A DNA stretch of 64,000 nucleotides from a virus: positions 1-64,000 of the IMG/VR virus record IMGVR_UViG_3300005529_000004; one strand, written 5' to 3'. Below are positions 1 to 8,227 of the stretch, in pieces; positions within the stretch are counted from its first letter, which is position 1; each line of letters begins with the position of its first letter. The translations under genes were made by a program, and so were the position numbers. The notes under the pieces are model-generated. The model saw only the letters and a program-made list of their open reading frames with translations. It was not told the origin of the DNA and did no database searches.

Positions 1-1
1 C

Positions 2-706
2 ACCGGAGGCGGGTCGGTCATCAACGCGAACGGAGTCGCGGGAGGCGCAGGAGGCACCAGCTCGTTCGGCGCCTACATCTTCGCCTATGGCGGCGGCGGT
101 GGCGGTGGCGGCACGACGTCCGGCAACAACAGCGGCGCAGGTGGAGGCGGCACCGGATCAGCAGGCGCGAACAGCGGCGGCGCGAACAGCGGCGGCGGGT
201 ACCCGCAGGCCACGAATACGTCATCGGCGGCAGGCTTCGGCGGTGGCGGCGGGACGTCAGCGGCGGCGAACACGACCAACGGCGGACGTGCGGCAGAGTA
301 CGGAGGTGCCTGCAGCTCGGCGACGCCGTCCGCCAACACCGGCACCTCGGGAGGTGGCTCCATCTGGGGTGGCGGAGCTGGTGGGTCGGGCGGCGGCATC
401 GACGCGGCCACAGCAACGCGGCGCGGAGGCGGTGCCGGAGGCCCGGCAGGGACGTGGACGGACCAGCCCGCAGCCGGAGGCGGCGCATCGCCGGGTCCGA
501 ACGACGGGCCGAATGGCAGCGCGGGCAACGGAGCCTACGGCGGAGGCGGAGGCGCGGGAGGCGGCTCCGACTCCGCACGTGGAGGCAACGGCGGAGCGGG
601 TGGTGCTCCGGGAGGCGGCGGCGGAGGAGGCGGAGCATCGACCGGCGGGGCCTCGGGCGCGGGCGGCGTCGGCGGTGTGGGCAAGGTAATCGTGATTGCG
701 TGGTGA
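2..706 (+). CDS. Glycine-rich virion protein, 5' truncated
   Basis: The frame is open from base 2 to TGA at 704-706 (234 codons) and its start lies before the window. About half the residues are glycine, in long runs broken by short segments such as TSSFGAYIFAYG. The protein ends GGVGKVIVIAW, much like the end of the next gene product (GAVYVYAW), so the two are probably paralogous at their C termini. Glycine-rich ends of this kind occur in phage tail-tip adhesins and fibres that contact the host surface; that role is inferred. The position directly before another fibre-like gene supports it. No enzymatic motif is visible. Confidence 0.75.
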   Translation, partial: TGGGSVINANGVAGGAGGTSSFGAYIFAYGGGGGGGGTTSGNNSGAGGGGTGSAGANSGGANSGGGYPQATNTSSAAGFGGGGGTSAAANTTNGGRAAEYGGACSSATPSANTGTSGGGSIWGGGAGGSGGGIDAATATRRGGGAGGPAGTWTDQPAAGGGASPGPNDGPNGSAGNGAYGGGGGAGGGSDSARGGNGGAGGAPGGGGGGGGASTGGASGAGGVGGVGKVIVIAW

Positions 707-710
707 TGGC

Positions 711-2399
711 ATGAGTCTCACAAAGGAGAAGTCCGGGCTGCAGGGAGCAACCGGCGCGACGGGTCCCCAGGGCAACACCGGCGCGACGGGACCCGGCACC
801 GGCGTCAACAAGACGACGTACCTCTCGGCGGCATACAAGTCTGCGGTTCTGGTCGATACGCCTTCGTCCTACTTCAGGATGGACGCGGCAGCGGGCACGG
901 TCGAGAACGACCTCGGCTCGCTGAACAACCCCGGCACCTACATCAACAGCCCAACACTCGGAGCTGCCGGAGCCACCGCAGATGGAGACGCGGCCGTCAC
1001 CTTCGTGGCGGCATCGAACCAGAAGCTGCAGATTCCCGATAACGACGCCTACTCCTTCGCGGCCGCATCGCTGACGGTCGAAGCGCTCTGCTCGATCGCG
1101 TCCGTCCCGGCTGGGTCGCAGTACATCGTCTCGAAGATGGCAGCGGCGAACTTCGAGTGGCATATCCAGATCCAGTCGAATGGCATCGTGCGCGCGCAGC
1201 TCTTTACGCTTGCAGGAGCTGCGCTTGCGACGGTCAACCTCGGGACTCCTTCTCTCGGCGTCTTCCACCAGTACGCCTTCGTGGTCGTCAACTCCGGCGA
1301 CACCTCGACGCTCATCGGGTACTTCGACGGGCAGCCGGTCGGCACGTCCACGTTCGCAACGGCATCCGCCGGAAACGGTACGGCGCATGTCAACGTCAGC
1401 CGCCGCGACGACAACACCGGCGCGCTGGACGGCACGGTGGATGAAGTGTCGCTCTACAACAAGGCGCTCTCGGCCGCACGCATCCTGGCGCACTACAACG
1501 CGATCAAGGGAGGCGGCATCTACACCGTCCCGTCTGCTGCTAAGACCGTGATGGTCCTGCTCTGGGGAGGCGGCGGAGGCGGCGGAGGCGGCACCTCGGG
1601 CGCGACTGGCACGAACCGGGGAGGAGGCGGTGGAGGTGGAGGAGGCGCTGCAAACGAGGCGACCTTCTCGACGTCGCAGCTCTCGTCGCAGATTCAGGTC
1701 ATCGTCGGCGCCGGAGGCGGAGGCGGAGTGGACGGCGCGGCTGGCGGTCCGGGCGGCACGTCATCGTTCGGCACCTACCTCTCGGCCTACGGTGGCGGAG
1801 GCGGTGCGGCCGGAAACTCGGCGTCCACCTCGGGAGGCGCGGGCGGCGGGACGGCATCGGCAGGAGGAAACGGAAGCACCTCGAACAGCACCGGCGGCAA
1901 CCCGTCCACCGGCGTCGGCCAGCCCGGCCGTGGCGGGGAGGGCGCGGGCGACAACCTGGCGAACGCCGGACGCGGTGCCGAGGATGGCGGGGCGTCGGGT
2001 GGCGCAGGTGGGTCGGGCGGGACGGATGGACTGAAGGGTGGCAGCTCGCTCTACGGTGGTGGCGGTGGCGGTGGCGGTGGCGGTCTCGGCACGCTGAACA
2101 ACAGCCAGGCCGGTGGCCAGGGCGGACCTCCTGGGACGTTCTCCAACCTGGCGACGAATGCTTCTGGCGGAGGCGCGGCGGCGGGCAATAACCCCGGCGC
2201 AGCGGGGACGGCGGGCAACAGCATCTGGGGAGGCGGTGGAGGTTCCGGCGGCGGGTCGTCCAGCACGCACGGTGGCAATGGCGGTGCTGGTGGATTCCCC
2301 GGAGGAGGTGGAGGTGGCGGAGGCGCCGGGATCAACACCTCCGGTGCCGGGCAGGGTGGCCAGGGCGCGGACGGCGCCGTCTATGTCTACGCGTGGTAA
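711..2399 (+). CDS. Tail fibre/adhesin-like protein: collagen-like, LamG-like and glycine-rich regions
   Basis: Product of 562 residues. It starts with a short collagen-like stretch (GATGATGPQGNTGATGPG), continues with a LamG/concanavalin-like beta domain (about residues 45-255: SYFRMDAAAG near its start, GTVDEVSLYNKALSAARI at its end, the usual closing motif of LamG-like laminin folds), and ends in roughly 300 glycine-rich residues closing with GAVYVYAW. I chose ATG 711, four bases after the previous stop, over an in-frame TTG at 696 that overlaps that gene. The domain set suggests a sugar-binding minor tail or fibre protein. Glycine-rich tips of other phage adhesins determine receptor range, so this one may too, but that is inference. 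Confidence 0.8.
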   Translation: MSLTKEKSGLQGATGATGPQGNTGATGPGTGVNKTTYLSAAYKSAVLVDTPSSYFRMDAAAGTVENDLGSLNNPGTYINSPTLGAAGATADGDAAVTFVAASNQKLQIPDNDAYSFAAASLTVEALCSIASVPAGSQYIVSKMAAANFEWHIQIQSNGIVRAQLFTLAGAALATVNLGTPSLGVFHQYAFVVVNSGDTSTLIGYFDGQPVGTSTFATASAGNGTAHVNVSRRDDNTGALDGTVDEVSLYNKALSAARILAHYNAIKGGGIYTVPSAAKTVMVLLWGGGGGGGGGTSGATGTNRGGGGGGGGGAANEATFSTSQLSSQIQVIVGAGGGGGVDGAAGGPGGTSSFGTYLSAYGGGGGAAGNSASTSGGAGGGTASAGGNGSTSNSTGGNPSTGVGQPGRGGEGAGDNLANAGRGAEDGGASGGAGGSGGTDGLKGGSSLYGGGGGGGGGGLGTLNNSQAGGQGGPPGTFSNLATNASGGGAAAGNNPGAAGTAGNSIWGGGGGSGGGSSSTHGGNGGAGGFPGGGGGGGGAGINTSGAGQGGQGADGAVYVYAW

Positions 2400-2402
2400 A
2401 GT
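2397..2402 (+). promoter_or_regulatory. -10 element TAAAGT of a leaderless promoter
   Basis: TAAAGT is followed by six bases and ATG 2409, so the expected +1 falls on the start codon. The TAA is also the stop codon of the preceding gene. Confidence 0.6.
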
Positions 2403-2408
2403 TTCGCG

Positions 2409-3551
2409 ATGCGCCTCCATCTCGTAAGTTTGCCGCACACCGAGACGACCGACGCGCACCTCACCTGCGCCTACACCCAGAAGGTCGTCAAGTTCTCGAA
2501 GATGATGACCGGCCTCGGCTACGAAGTCGTCATCTACGGCGGCGAGGAGAACGATGCCGAGTGCTTCGAGCACGTCCCGATCGTCTCCCGGCGCGAGCAG
2601 GTCAAGTGGTTCGGCGAGCACGACTTCAACCGGCTCTACCCTGACATCTGGGACCCGACGTCCGACTGGTGGAGGCTCACGAACAAGCGCGCGGTGAAGG
2701 CCATCCGCGAACACCGAGCCGACCATCACGATCTCGTTCTGCTCACCGGCGGCTGCTGCCAGGAGCTGATCGCCATGCGGCTCAAGGACATGACGAGCTG
2801 CGAGCCGTTCGTCGGCTACAAGGGCATCTTCTCTCGCTTCCGCGCCTTCGAGTCCGTGGCCTGGCGGCACTGGGTCTACGGCGACAAGCGCTGGGATGAT
2901 GGCGCCTGGTACGACGTCGTCATCCCTCCCTTCGTAGACGCCGACGACTTCGTCGCTCCGCCGGTCTCCAAGCGAGGCGACTACCTGCTCTTCCTCGGCC
3001 GCATCTGCTTCCGCAAGGGTCCCGACATCGCGTCCGAGATCGCCGAGGCTGCTGGGCGGCGCCTGATCATCGCTGGCAACGGCGGCGAGGTGTGGGAGGG
3101 TCGCATCCACTCGCTGGAGGGCAACAACCTCACCGACATCTCCATCGGACCGCACGCCGAGTTCTACGGCCCGGCGGACAAGGCGGCGCGGCGCCAGCTC
3201 ATGTCCGAGGCCCGCGCGCTCATCATGCCGACCCGCTTCATCGAGCCGGGCGGCAACGTCGCGATCGAGGCGATGATGTCGGGCACGCCGGTCATCGCGC
3301 CGGACTGGGGAGTCTTCACCGAGACGGTAGTGCCGGGATACACAGGTGAACGCTTCATGCGTCTGCCGGAGGCGGTCGAGGCGATCGACACCGTCGCGTC
3401 GCTGCGCCCGGCTGTGGTCCGCAAGTATGCGGTCGAGCGGTGGTCCCTGGAAGCGATCGGCAAGCGGTACGACCGCTGGTTCCGACAGCTCAACGGCGTC
3501 TGGGGCGGCGACTACGGCGCGGCGTTCGGCGGAGACTGGTACGGGCGCTAG
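2409..3551 (+). CDS. Glycosyltransferase, GT-B fold (GT4-like)
   Basis: 380 residues. The C-terminal half shows the GT4 layout: FLGRICFRKG (about residues 195-204) opens the nucleotide-sugar-binding Rossmann domain, LIIAGNG follows at 219-225, and EPGGNVAIEAMMSGTPVI (279-296) is the E-x7-E sugar-donor motif. The enzyme should transfer a sugar from a nucleotide donor. Acceptor candidates are the adjacent fibre proteins, a cell-surface glycan, or modified phage DNA bases; the sequence does not decide. The start is ATG 2409, preceded by a leaderless-type -10 and no Shine-Dalgarno. A second glycosyltransferase lies at the far end of the window. Confidence 0.88.
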   Translation: MRLHLVSLPHTETTDAHLTCAYTQKVVKFSKMMTGLGYEVVIYGGEENDAECFEHVPIVSRREQVKWFGEHDFNRLYPDIWDPTSDWWRLTNKRAVKAIREHRADHHDLVLLTGGCCQELIAMRLKDMTSCEPFVGYKGIFSRFRAFESVAWRHWVYGDKRWDDGAWYDVVIPPFVDADDFVAPPVSKRGDYLLFLGRICFRKGPDIASEIAEAAGRRLIIAGNGGEVWEGRIHSLEGNNLTDISIGPHAEFYGPADKAARRQLMSEARALIMPTRFIEPGGNVAIEAMMSGTPVIAPDWGVFTETVVPGYTGERFMRLPEAVEAIDTVASLRPAVVRKYAVERWSLEAIGKRYDRWFRQLNGVWGGDYGAAFGGDWYGR

Positions 3552-3556
3552 CCCGG

Positions 3557-3562
3557 TAGACT
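3557..3562 (+). promoter_or_regulatory. -10 element TAGACT of a leaderless promoter
   Basis: GGTAGACT followed by six bases and GTG 3569. This is a textbook member of the family of leaderless promoters seen across the window. Confidence 0.7.
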
Positions 3563-3568
3563 AGACCT

Positions 3569-3811
3569 GTGCCCAACTACACGGTGATCAACGGCGGTTC
3601 CGCGCTCGCCAACATCAACGCCGGGAACGTCGGCGTGGACGAGCTGACCTACAAGGATGGAGTCGCGCTCACCTCTACCGAGCTGACGACTCTGCTCGAC
3701 GGCGTGACCTTCCACAAGAACATCGCGGTGCTGTTCGACCTGACCGGATTCGCCGACGCGCAGCAGCTCAAGCGCGTGCTCGCTATCGCGGGCATGTACC
3801 AGTCCACCTAG
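3569..3811 (+). CDS. Small virion-region protein, unknown
   Basis: 80 residues with a GTG start, translated from a leaderless-type promoter. No family is recognised. The sequence is mixed alpha/beta, with a conserved-looking YKDGVALTSTELTTLLDGV segment and no cysteines or membrane segments. It sits among tail-type genes and reads like a small structural or decoration protein, which is inference from position only. Confidence 0.65.
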   Translation: MPNYTVINGGSALANINAGNVGVDELTYKDGVALTSTELTTLLDGVTFHKNIAVLFDLTGFADAQQLKRVLAIAGMYQST

Positions 3812-3823
3812 CGGGCGCCCGGC

Positions 3824-4852
3824 ATGGCCGGTCTGACTCCAGGGAAGCCCGCCGCCGGAGGCAAGGGCCGCATCATCATGACCGGCGCAGCCGGAGGCGG
3901 CGCCGGGTCAAGTGTAGGAGGTGAGCCGCCCGTCAACCCACCACAGTTCCTCGGCCTGGTTGGGTACGGCTCCGCCGACTTCTCGGACTCCTGCGTCATC
4001 ACTTCTCTGATCGACGTCCCACGCTGCTCGCCGACCGTGGGCCGGACGATCATCGTCTTCTGGATGTCGGCAGGAGCTGTGCACCAGCCATTCGTCAGCC
4101 TCACCGACAACGCCGTGCAGGAGACCTACTTCCACTGCATCAGCGCCAAAAACCTCTACACGCTGCTCGGCCCGGAAAACTCCGAGAGCCTCGGTGGGTC
4201 GATCTCTGCAGACAGCCAGACCTACTCCGCAGCGGTGCTGAACCGCATCCGCGCGGGCGACGAGATCACGCTGCAGTTCAGCGGGCCGTGGGACACGATT
4301 CGCGCCGTCGCGCTGGCCTACGAGGGCCTGCTCAGCGTCGAGCCGCTGTCCGTCCCGTCGCAGTGTCTGCTCATCCCGGACCTCTCCGGCGGTCCCGGCG
4401 GCGACTTCTCGGTCGTCTACCAGGATGTTCGAAACCTCACTGCGGTGCGTCCATCGACCGGACATATCTCTCCGGCGACCCAGGAAGGCGTCTGGAGCTT
4501 CGACAACCGTCTCGGCATTGCGCTCTACTTCACGACTGGCGTGATCGACCCGCAGACGACCTGGGTCTTCGATGACTCCGGCGTCATCGTCCGCGCAAGT
4601 GTCTTCAGCCAGGGCGCCGACAACGTGAGCTGGATCGTCGGCGAGCAGACACTGGCCGGACCGGTCGGGCCGTGGGTCGGCGACAACATCGAGTTCGGCG
4701 GGACCTGGAGCGGCGGCTTCACTAACGGCCAGAACACCTGGGGCGAGATCATCGGCCTGCAGGCAGGAGCAGGCCCGCCGCTCTGTGCGCGCGGCGTCAT
4801 CGTCGCCGACAACTTCAACGAGACGTGGCCGCGCCACCCGGTGGCTCCGTGA
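3824..4852 (+). CDS. Putative virion protein
   Basis: 342 residues. The N terminus (GGKGRIIMTGAAGGGAG) is short and glycine-rich and recalls the C-terminal ends of the glycine-rich fibre proteins upstream. The rest is beta-rich and low in charge, as in minor tail or base-plate proteins. ATG 3824 lies 12 bases after the preceding stop. The TGA stop overlaps the GTG of the next gene (GTGA), implying coupled translation. No catalytic motif is visible, so the function stays structural and hypothetical. Confidence 0.75.
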   Translation: MAGLTPGKPAAGGKGRIIMTGAAGGGAGSSVGGEPPVNPPQFLGLVGYGSADFSDSCVITSLIDVPRCSPTVGRTIIVFWMSAGAVHQPFVSLTDNAVQETYFHCISAKNLYTLLGPENSESLGGSISADSQTYSAAVLNRIRAGDEITLQFSGPWDTIRAVALAYEGLLSVEPLSVPSQCLLIPDLSGGPGGDFSVVYQDVRNLTAVRPSTGHISPATQEGVWSFDNRLGIALYFTTGVIDPQTTWVFDDSGVIVRASVFSQGADNVSWIVGEQTLAGPVGPWVGDNIEFGGTWSGGFTNGQNTWGEIIGLQAGAGPPLCARGVIVADNFNETWPRHPVAP

Positions 4853-5937
4853 GTCCGCAGGGCATCTTCATCCGCGCGAAGATCAAGGAGCTGCATCCCA
4901 GCTACAACGACCGCTTCGAGTACGCCGGACTGTTCAGCGCCGTCCCGAGCATCGACACGAGCACGCGCTGGATCGCGGGAGGCAACACCGTCGAGCCGGG
5001 CGAGCCGATGCCCAGCGCCGGTGACGTCTACCAGACCGTGTGGCTGGAGATCGAGCTGCCTGAAGGCGTCACGTCCTTCGGCTACTCGCTGAGCTTCAAC
5101 CGCAGCTTCGCCTTCGACGCCTACTCCTCCGACAACGGCGAAGTAGGTGGGCCGCTGAACCTGATCGCCGCTGCGTGGGAGGGCAGCTCGCTCGGTGCGC
5201 TCTCAGAGCTGGCGAGCGTCTTCGACGTCGCGCAGAACGGTCCGCTCAACTTCACGGTCTCGGCGGGCAACCGCTACTTCCTCCAGGTCGGCACGGCGCA
5301 GCCTGGGTCGAACGGAATCGTCATCATGGACTGCAGCGGCACCTCGGGTGGAGGCGGAGGCGGCGGAGGCGGCGTGCTCTGGAGCAACATGGACGTCAAG
5401 ATCAACGGCGTTGCCGCACCGACGTTCAACGCCGGAGGGCCGTTCTTCTTCGGCTACGTCCAGATCGGCTCCTACTTCTCCGGCAGCACGATCAACCACC
5501 ACGAGATTCGCAACCTCAAGATCGGGTCCACGCCGGGAGGCAACGACCTGTTCGATATGGGCAGCGGCAGCACGCTTGTCCCGCCCTTCCAGGCGGAGGT
5601 GCCGCCGGGATCGCCGGACATGACCATGAGCGGCGGCGTCGCCACGGTGGACAACATGGGCGCAGACGTCTACGCCACCTACGACTTCGGCACCAACCTG
5701 ACCATTCCGGTCTACATCCACTTCGAGGCGTTCATCGAGGCGGACGAGTACGCCACCGGCTTCGCGTCCGGCGACTTCCTTGACCTCGGGCAGACCGGCG
5801 GTGGGATTATCTCGGGCATCTTCTACGATCCGAGCGGTGCCTCGTCCTGGGTCTGCAACTTCACCGGGCCTGACCTGTCCGGCTGCCCACCCGCCGCAGC
5901 CGGGTCGTGGTTCACCTTCGACATCGAGCTGTCATGA
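4849..5937 (+). CDS. Putative virion protein with beta-sandwich-like domains
   Basis: 362 residues. The start is GTG 4849 in a GTGA overlap with the previous gene; the earlier in-frame codons lie inside that gene. The sequence is beta-rich. A central glycine run (GTSGGGGGGGGG, about residue 170) separates two domains, and the second resembles jelly-roll carbohydrate-binding modules in composition (FFFGYVQIGSYFSGS). It ends in an ATGA overlap with the large terminase gene. It is likely a tail or fibre component; no family is assigned. Confidence 0.72.
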   Translation: MSPQGIFIRAKIKELHPSYNDRFEYAGLFSAVPSIDTSTRWIAGGNTVEPGEPMPSAGDVYQTVWLEIELPEGVTSFGYSLSFNRSFAFDAYSSDNGEVGGPLNLIAAAWEGSSLGALSELASVFDVAQNGPLNFTVSAGNRYFLQVGTAQPGSNGIVIMDCSGTSGGGGGGGGGVLWSNMDVKINGVAAPTFNAGGPFFFGYVQIGSYFSGSTINHHEIRNLKIGSTPGGNDLFDMGSGSTLVPPFQAEVPPGSPDMTMSGGVATVDNMGADVYATYDFGTNLTIPVYIHFEAFIEADEYATGFASGDFLDLGQTGGGIISGIFYDPSGASSWVCNFTGPDLSGCPPAAAGSWFTFDIELS

Positions 5938-7352
5938 GCCGTCGCCGAGAGATCGACATCGACCCGAAGTACCTGGAGCACTTCCGCTCCAACGACGAGG
6001 CCCGTAACGAGCTGGTCGCGGCCGCGACATCCTTCCGGCAGTTCCTCAACCACTGGCGCTTCATCGATGGGCGCACGGGCGTCACGCGCATCCTGGGTGA
6101 GGAGCTGTGGCCCGCGCAGGAGGAGTGGGTCCGCATCGCCGAGGAGCATCCGTGGGTCTACTACCTCAAGGCGAGGCAGCTCGGCGAGACGACGATCGAG
6201 TGCGCGTTCGACGGCTGGGTGATGCGCTTCCGCGACACGCTCGCCCGCGTCCACATCATCGACCACCGCGATGAGGAGGCGATGGAGAAGCTGGAGGCCG
6301 TCAAGTTCGGTCTGACCCAGCTCCCCGAGGAGTGGCAGCTCCCGACGATCCGCGACACGAACCACGAGTACCGAATCGGCGTGGACGCAGCGCACCGGCG
6401 GATGATTCGCGCGTACCCGACGTCGCGCAACCCGGCCCGTGGCCAGGCTTGCACGCACGCGCACGTGGACGAGCTGGCCGCGATGGAGGGCAAGCAGCGC
6501 GCGGTCTGGAAGGCCGTCCAGCCGTCCGCGCACGGGTCGCTGCACATCCTCACGACCGGCGTCGGACCGCAGGACGAGTCGGCCACCATGTGGCGTCGAA
6601 CGATGGACGGCCGGATCATCGACCATCACGGACACCCGATGCACTCCTGCTTCATCGGCGCCCTGGAGCGCCCGGATCGCGACGAGAAGTGGCTGCGCGA
6701 GCAGCGCTCCGGCATGTCCGAAGAAGACTTCCGCCGGGAGTACGCTCTCACCTGGCAGGACGCGCTCTTCGGCGGCGGCGAGTTCGTGTTCAAGAGCGCC
6801 GAGGTGGACAAGGCAGCCGAAGACGCCTACGGCCTGCAGCCGCCGATCCCTGGCGCGAAGTACGTGAAGGCGTGGGACATCGGCCAGACAGACGCGGCGG
6901 TCGGAACGGTGCTGCGGCTGTCGAGCTACGACGGCGGCGCGATCGTCATGGACGTCGTCGCCTGGAAGCGACTGGTCGGTGCGAGCTACCCGCAGATGCA
7001 GGCGGAGATCGAGACGATGCACAAGACCTATCCCGGCCCGACCGCGATCGAGGACAACGCGATGGGAAAGGCCGTGCGCGAGAACCTCAAGCTGCCCGAA
7101 GATCAGGTTCACGGCTGGACGACGTCGAAGCCGAGTAAGGCCAAGATCATCGAGGGCCTGCGGCTCGGTCTGCAGCGCTGGTCGATCAAGTGGGACCCGG
7201 ATCAGGTGCCGCAGCTTGATGAGGAGGTTCGGGGCTACCAGATTCCCGACGACGCGATCCAGCAGGACGCCGTGATGAGCCTGGCTATCGCCATCGAGCA
7301 CGCACCGCTGGCCTACCAGACCGGGCGCATCGGCACGGTCTCCAACGTATAG
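5934..7352 (+). CDS. terL: Terminase large subunit
   Basis: 472 residues. This is the ATP-driven DNA-packaging motor and headful or site nuclease, acting at the portal of the prohead. Visible motifs: a Walker A-like KARQLGETT (79-87), Walker B HVDE (about 177-180), and RNase H-like nuclease residues in KAWDIGQTD (about 312-320), IEDNAMG (about 372) and DAVMSLAIA near the C terminus. The length is normal for the family. ATG 5934 overlaps the preceding stop (ATGA). The portal gene follows only after the tRNA arrays, and the likely small-terminase gene lies on the other strand near 16.6 kb, so the packaging genes are not contiguous. Confidence 0.93.
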   Translation: MSRRREIDIDPKYLEHFRSNDEARNELVAAATSFRQFLNHWRFIDGRTGVTRILGEELWPAQEEWVRIAEEHPWVYYLKARQLGETTIECAFDGWVMRFRDTLARVHIIDHRDEEAMEKLEAVKFGLTQLPEEWQLPTIRDTNHEYRIGVDAAHRRMIRAYPTSRNPARGQACTHAHVDELAAMEGKQRAVWKAVQPSAHGSLHILTTGVGPQDESATMWRRTMDGRIIDHHGHPMHSCFIGALERPDRDEKWLREQRSGMSEEDFRREYALTWQDALFGGGEFVFKSAEVDKAAEDAYGLQPPIPGAKYVKAWDIGQTDAAVGTVLRLSSYDGGAIVMDVVAWKRLVGASYPQMQAEIETMHKTYPGPTAIEDNAMGKAVRENLKLPEDQVHGWTTSKPSKAKIIEGLRLGLQRWSIKWDPDQVPQLDEEVRGYQIPDDAIQQDAVMSLAIAIEHAPLAYQTGRIGTVSNV

Positions 7353-7398
7353 GCGAAATCAGGCCGCGTGCGGCCACGTGTGCGCCTGTGTCGGCGCG

Positions 7399-7551
7399 CT
7401 ACGGCGTCTGCGACGGATCGGTCGCGGGCGGCTCATCGGACACAGGCGCGGGCCACCGCTCGTGGTGGTCGGCCAGGCGCCGAACGTGGTAGCCGAGGAC
7501 TCCGAGCCTCCACCAGATGGCGATGCCGATTCCGAGCCAGGCCCACTGCAT
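7399..7551 (-). CDS. Small membrane protein, putative
   Basis: 50 residues if started at ATG 7551. An N-terminal hydrophobic helix (WAWLGIGIAIWWRLGVLGY) is followed by a polar tail ending PPATDPSQTP. The start is supported by TACCTT six bases upstream, the same leaderless layout used elsewhere. The gene is alone on the minus strand between the terminase gene and the tRNAs, and the frame extends upstream to a GTG at 7605 without a Shine-Dalgarno. It is possibly a holin- or antiholin-type or superinfection-exclusion peptide; this is speculative. Confidence 0.45.
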   Translation of the reverse strand: MQWAWLGIGIAIWWRLGVLGYHVRRLADHHERWPAPVSDEPPATDPSQTP

Positions 7552-7557
7552 TCCGGT

Positions 7558-7563
7558 AAGGTA
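7558..7563 (-). promoter_or_regulatory. -10 element TACCTT, leaderless type
   Basis: On the minus strand TACCTT is followed by six bases and ATG 7551. It supports the small membrane ORF there. Confidence 0.4.
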
Positions 7564-7630
7564 GCTGATGATATGCGACGCCGCTGGCATCCGCAGCCGA
7601 ATCACCAGCCCGCCCAGGGCTGATACTCGC

Positions 7631-7703
7631 TGCGGGGTCTGACTAACCGGCAGGTCGCCAGGCTCTGAACCTGGAGGTAGAGGTTCGAATCCTCTCCCCG
7701 CAG
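7631..7703 (+). tRNA. tRNA-Gln (CTG)
   Basis: Acceptor TGCGGGG/CCCCGCA, discriminator G, T-arm AGAGG-TTCGAAT-CCTCT. Anticodon stem CCAGG/CCTGG holds loop CTCTGAA, giving CTG with U33 present. CCA is not encoded. Confidence 0.88.
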
Positions 7704-7717
7704 CCTCGCTTCACCGA

Positions 7718-7790
7718 CTGGGTGAAGGGGAGGTGGCGCCCCGCTCCGTTTGGGCCGGAGAGATGGCAGGTTCGAGTCCTGCCACCCAGA
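7718..7790 (+). tRNA. tRNA-Pro (TGG)
   Basis: Acceptor CTGGGTG/CACCCAG, discriminator A. D-stem GGGG/CCCC, anticodon stem CTCCG/CGGAG with loop TTTGGGC (anticodon TGG), T-arm GCAGG-TTCGAGT-CCTGC. Confidence 0.88.
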
Positions 7791-7791
7791 T

Positions 7792-7864
7792 TCCGACATA
7801 GCTCAGCAGGTAGAGCGCCCGGCTGTTAACCGGGAGGTCCCAGGTTCGATTCCTGGTGTCGGAG
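7792..7864 (+). tRNA. tRNA-Asn (GTT)
   Basis: Acceptor TCCGACA/TGTCGGA, discriminator G. D-arm TAGCTCAGCAGGTAGAGC, anticodon loop CTGTTAA in stem CCCGG/CCGGG, T-arm CCAGG-TTCGATT-CCTGG. All parts are canonical. Confidence 0.93.
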
Positions 7865-7866
7865 CT

Positions 7867-7933
7867 GGGCGTACCTCTGGGAGGCGGCGTGGCTCCAACC
7901 CTCGCCAGCTCGGTTCGACTCCGAGTGCGCCTG
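7867..7933 (+). tRNA. tRNA-Trp-like (CCA), reduced D-arm
   Basis: Acceptor GGGCGTA/TGCGCCT (with G-U pairs), T-arm CTCGG-TTCGACT-CCGAG, anticodon loop CTCCAAC giving CCA. At 67 nt it is short. The D-arm collapses to about CTC/GAG with a tiny loop, and the anticodon stem has a T-T mismatch. It may be a decayed gene. Confidence 0.55.
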
Positions 7934-7937
7934 TCGG

Positions 7938-8013
7938 CAGCGGCGTAGCATAATCGGCCTAATGCCCCTGGTCGTGAGCCAGGACGATGTCGGTTCGAAT
8001 CCGACCCCGCTGA
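7938..8013 (+). tRNA. tRNA-His (GTG), C33
   Basis: Acceptor CAGCGGC/CCCGCTG (last pair C-C), T-arm GTCGG-TTCGAAT-CCGAC, anticodon stem CCTGG/CCAGG with loop TCGTGAG. The anticodon is GTG but position 33 is C, not U. Discriminator A is followed by a genomic CCA at 8014-8016, unlike the other tRNAs here. Confidence 0.7.
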
Positions 8014-8017
8014 CCAT

Positions 8018-8072
8018 TTTCACTGAATCGGCCATCTTCACAGCGACGGTGAAGATGGCCGATTCAGTGAAA
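8018..8072. repeat. Perfect 24-bp inverted repeat with 7-base spacer
   Basis: Arms 8018-8041 and 8049-8072 are exact reverse complements (TTTCACTGAATCGG at the outer end); the spacer is AGCGACG. It lies exactly between the plus-strand and minus-strand tRNA arrays. The outermost bases are TTT and AAA, the reverse of the usual A-stem-T order of a bidirectional terminator. It may stop both converging transcripts, or be a protein or recombinase site. Confidence 0.85.
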
Positions 8073-8073
8073 G

Positions 8074-8148
8074 TGCCGGGCCTGGGATTCGAACCCAGAA
8101 GCACTCGGGTCTGAGCCGAGTAGGTTTGCCAGTTTCCGTCAGCCCGGC
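8074..8148 (-). tRNA. tRNA-Leu (CAG), short variable arm
   Basis: Acceptor GCCGGGC/GCCCGGC, discriminator A. The D-arm is Leu-like (TGACGGAAACTGGCA), the anticodon loop is CTCAGAC in stem CTCGG/CCGAG, and the T-arm is CTGGG-TTCGAAT-CCCAG. The variable region is only about five bases, whereas bacterial tRNA-Leu normally has a long arm. Confidence 0.8.
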
Positions 8149-8155
8149 AGGACGA

Positions 8156-8226
8156 ATGACCTCCTGGGAGTCGAACCCAGCGCGCCACGGTTTGCAGCCG
8201 TGGTCCTCGCCGACCGGTCGAGGCCA
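8156..8226 (-). tRNA. tRNA-Cys (GCA)
   Basis: Acceptor TGGCCTC/GAGGTCA with one G-U pair, discriminator U73 as expected for tRNA-Cys. Anticodon stem CACGG/CCGTG with loop CTGCAAA, T-arm CTGGG-TTCGACT-CCCAG. The D-arm is short. Confidence 0.82.
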
Positions 8227-8227
8227 G

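Noticed and set aside
21-1493. A 490-codon Arg-rich open frame on the minus strand opposite the glycine-rich genes
   Set aside because: Its composition is the reverse translation of GGC/GGA repeats, it has no ribosome site, and it runs across two real genes.
7867-7933. Calling the tRNA-Trp-like gene fully functional
   Set aside because: The D-arm is nearly absent and the anticodon stem has a T-T mismatch, so only a tentative tRNA call is made.
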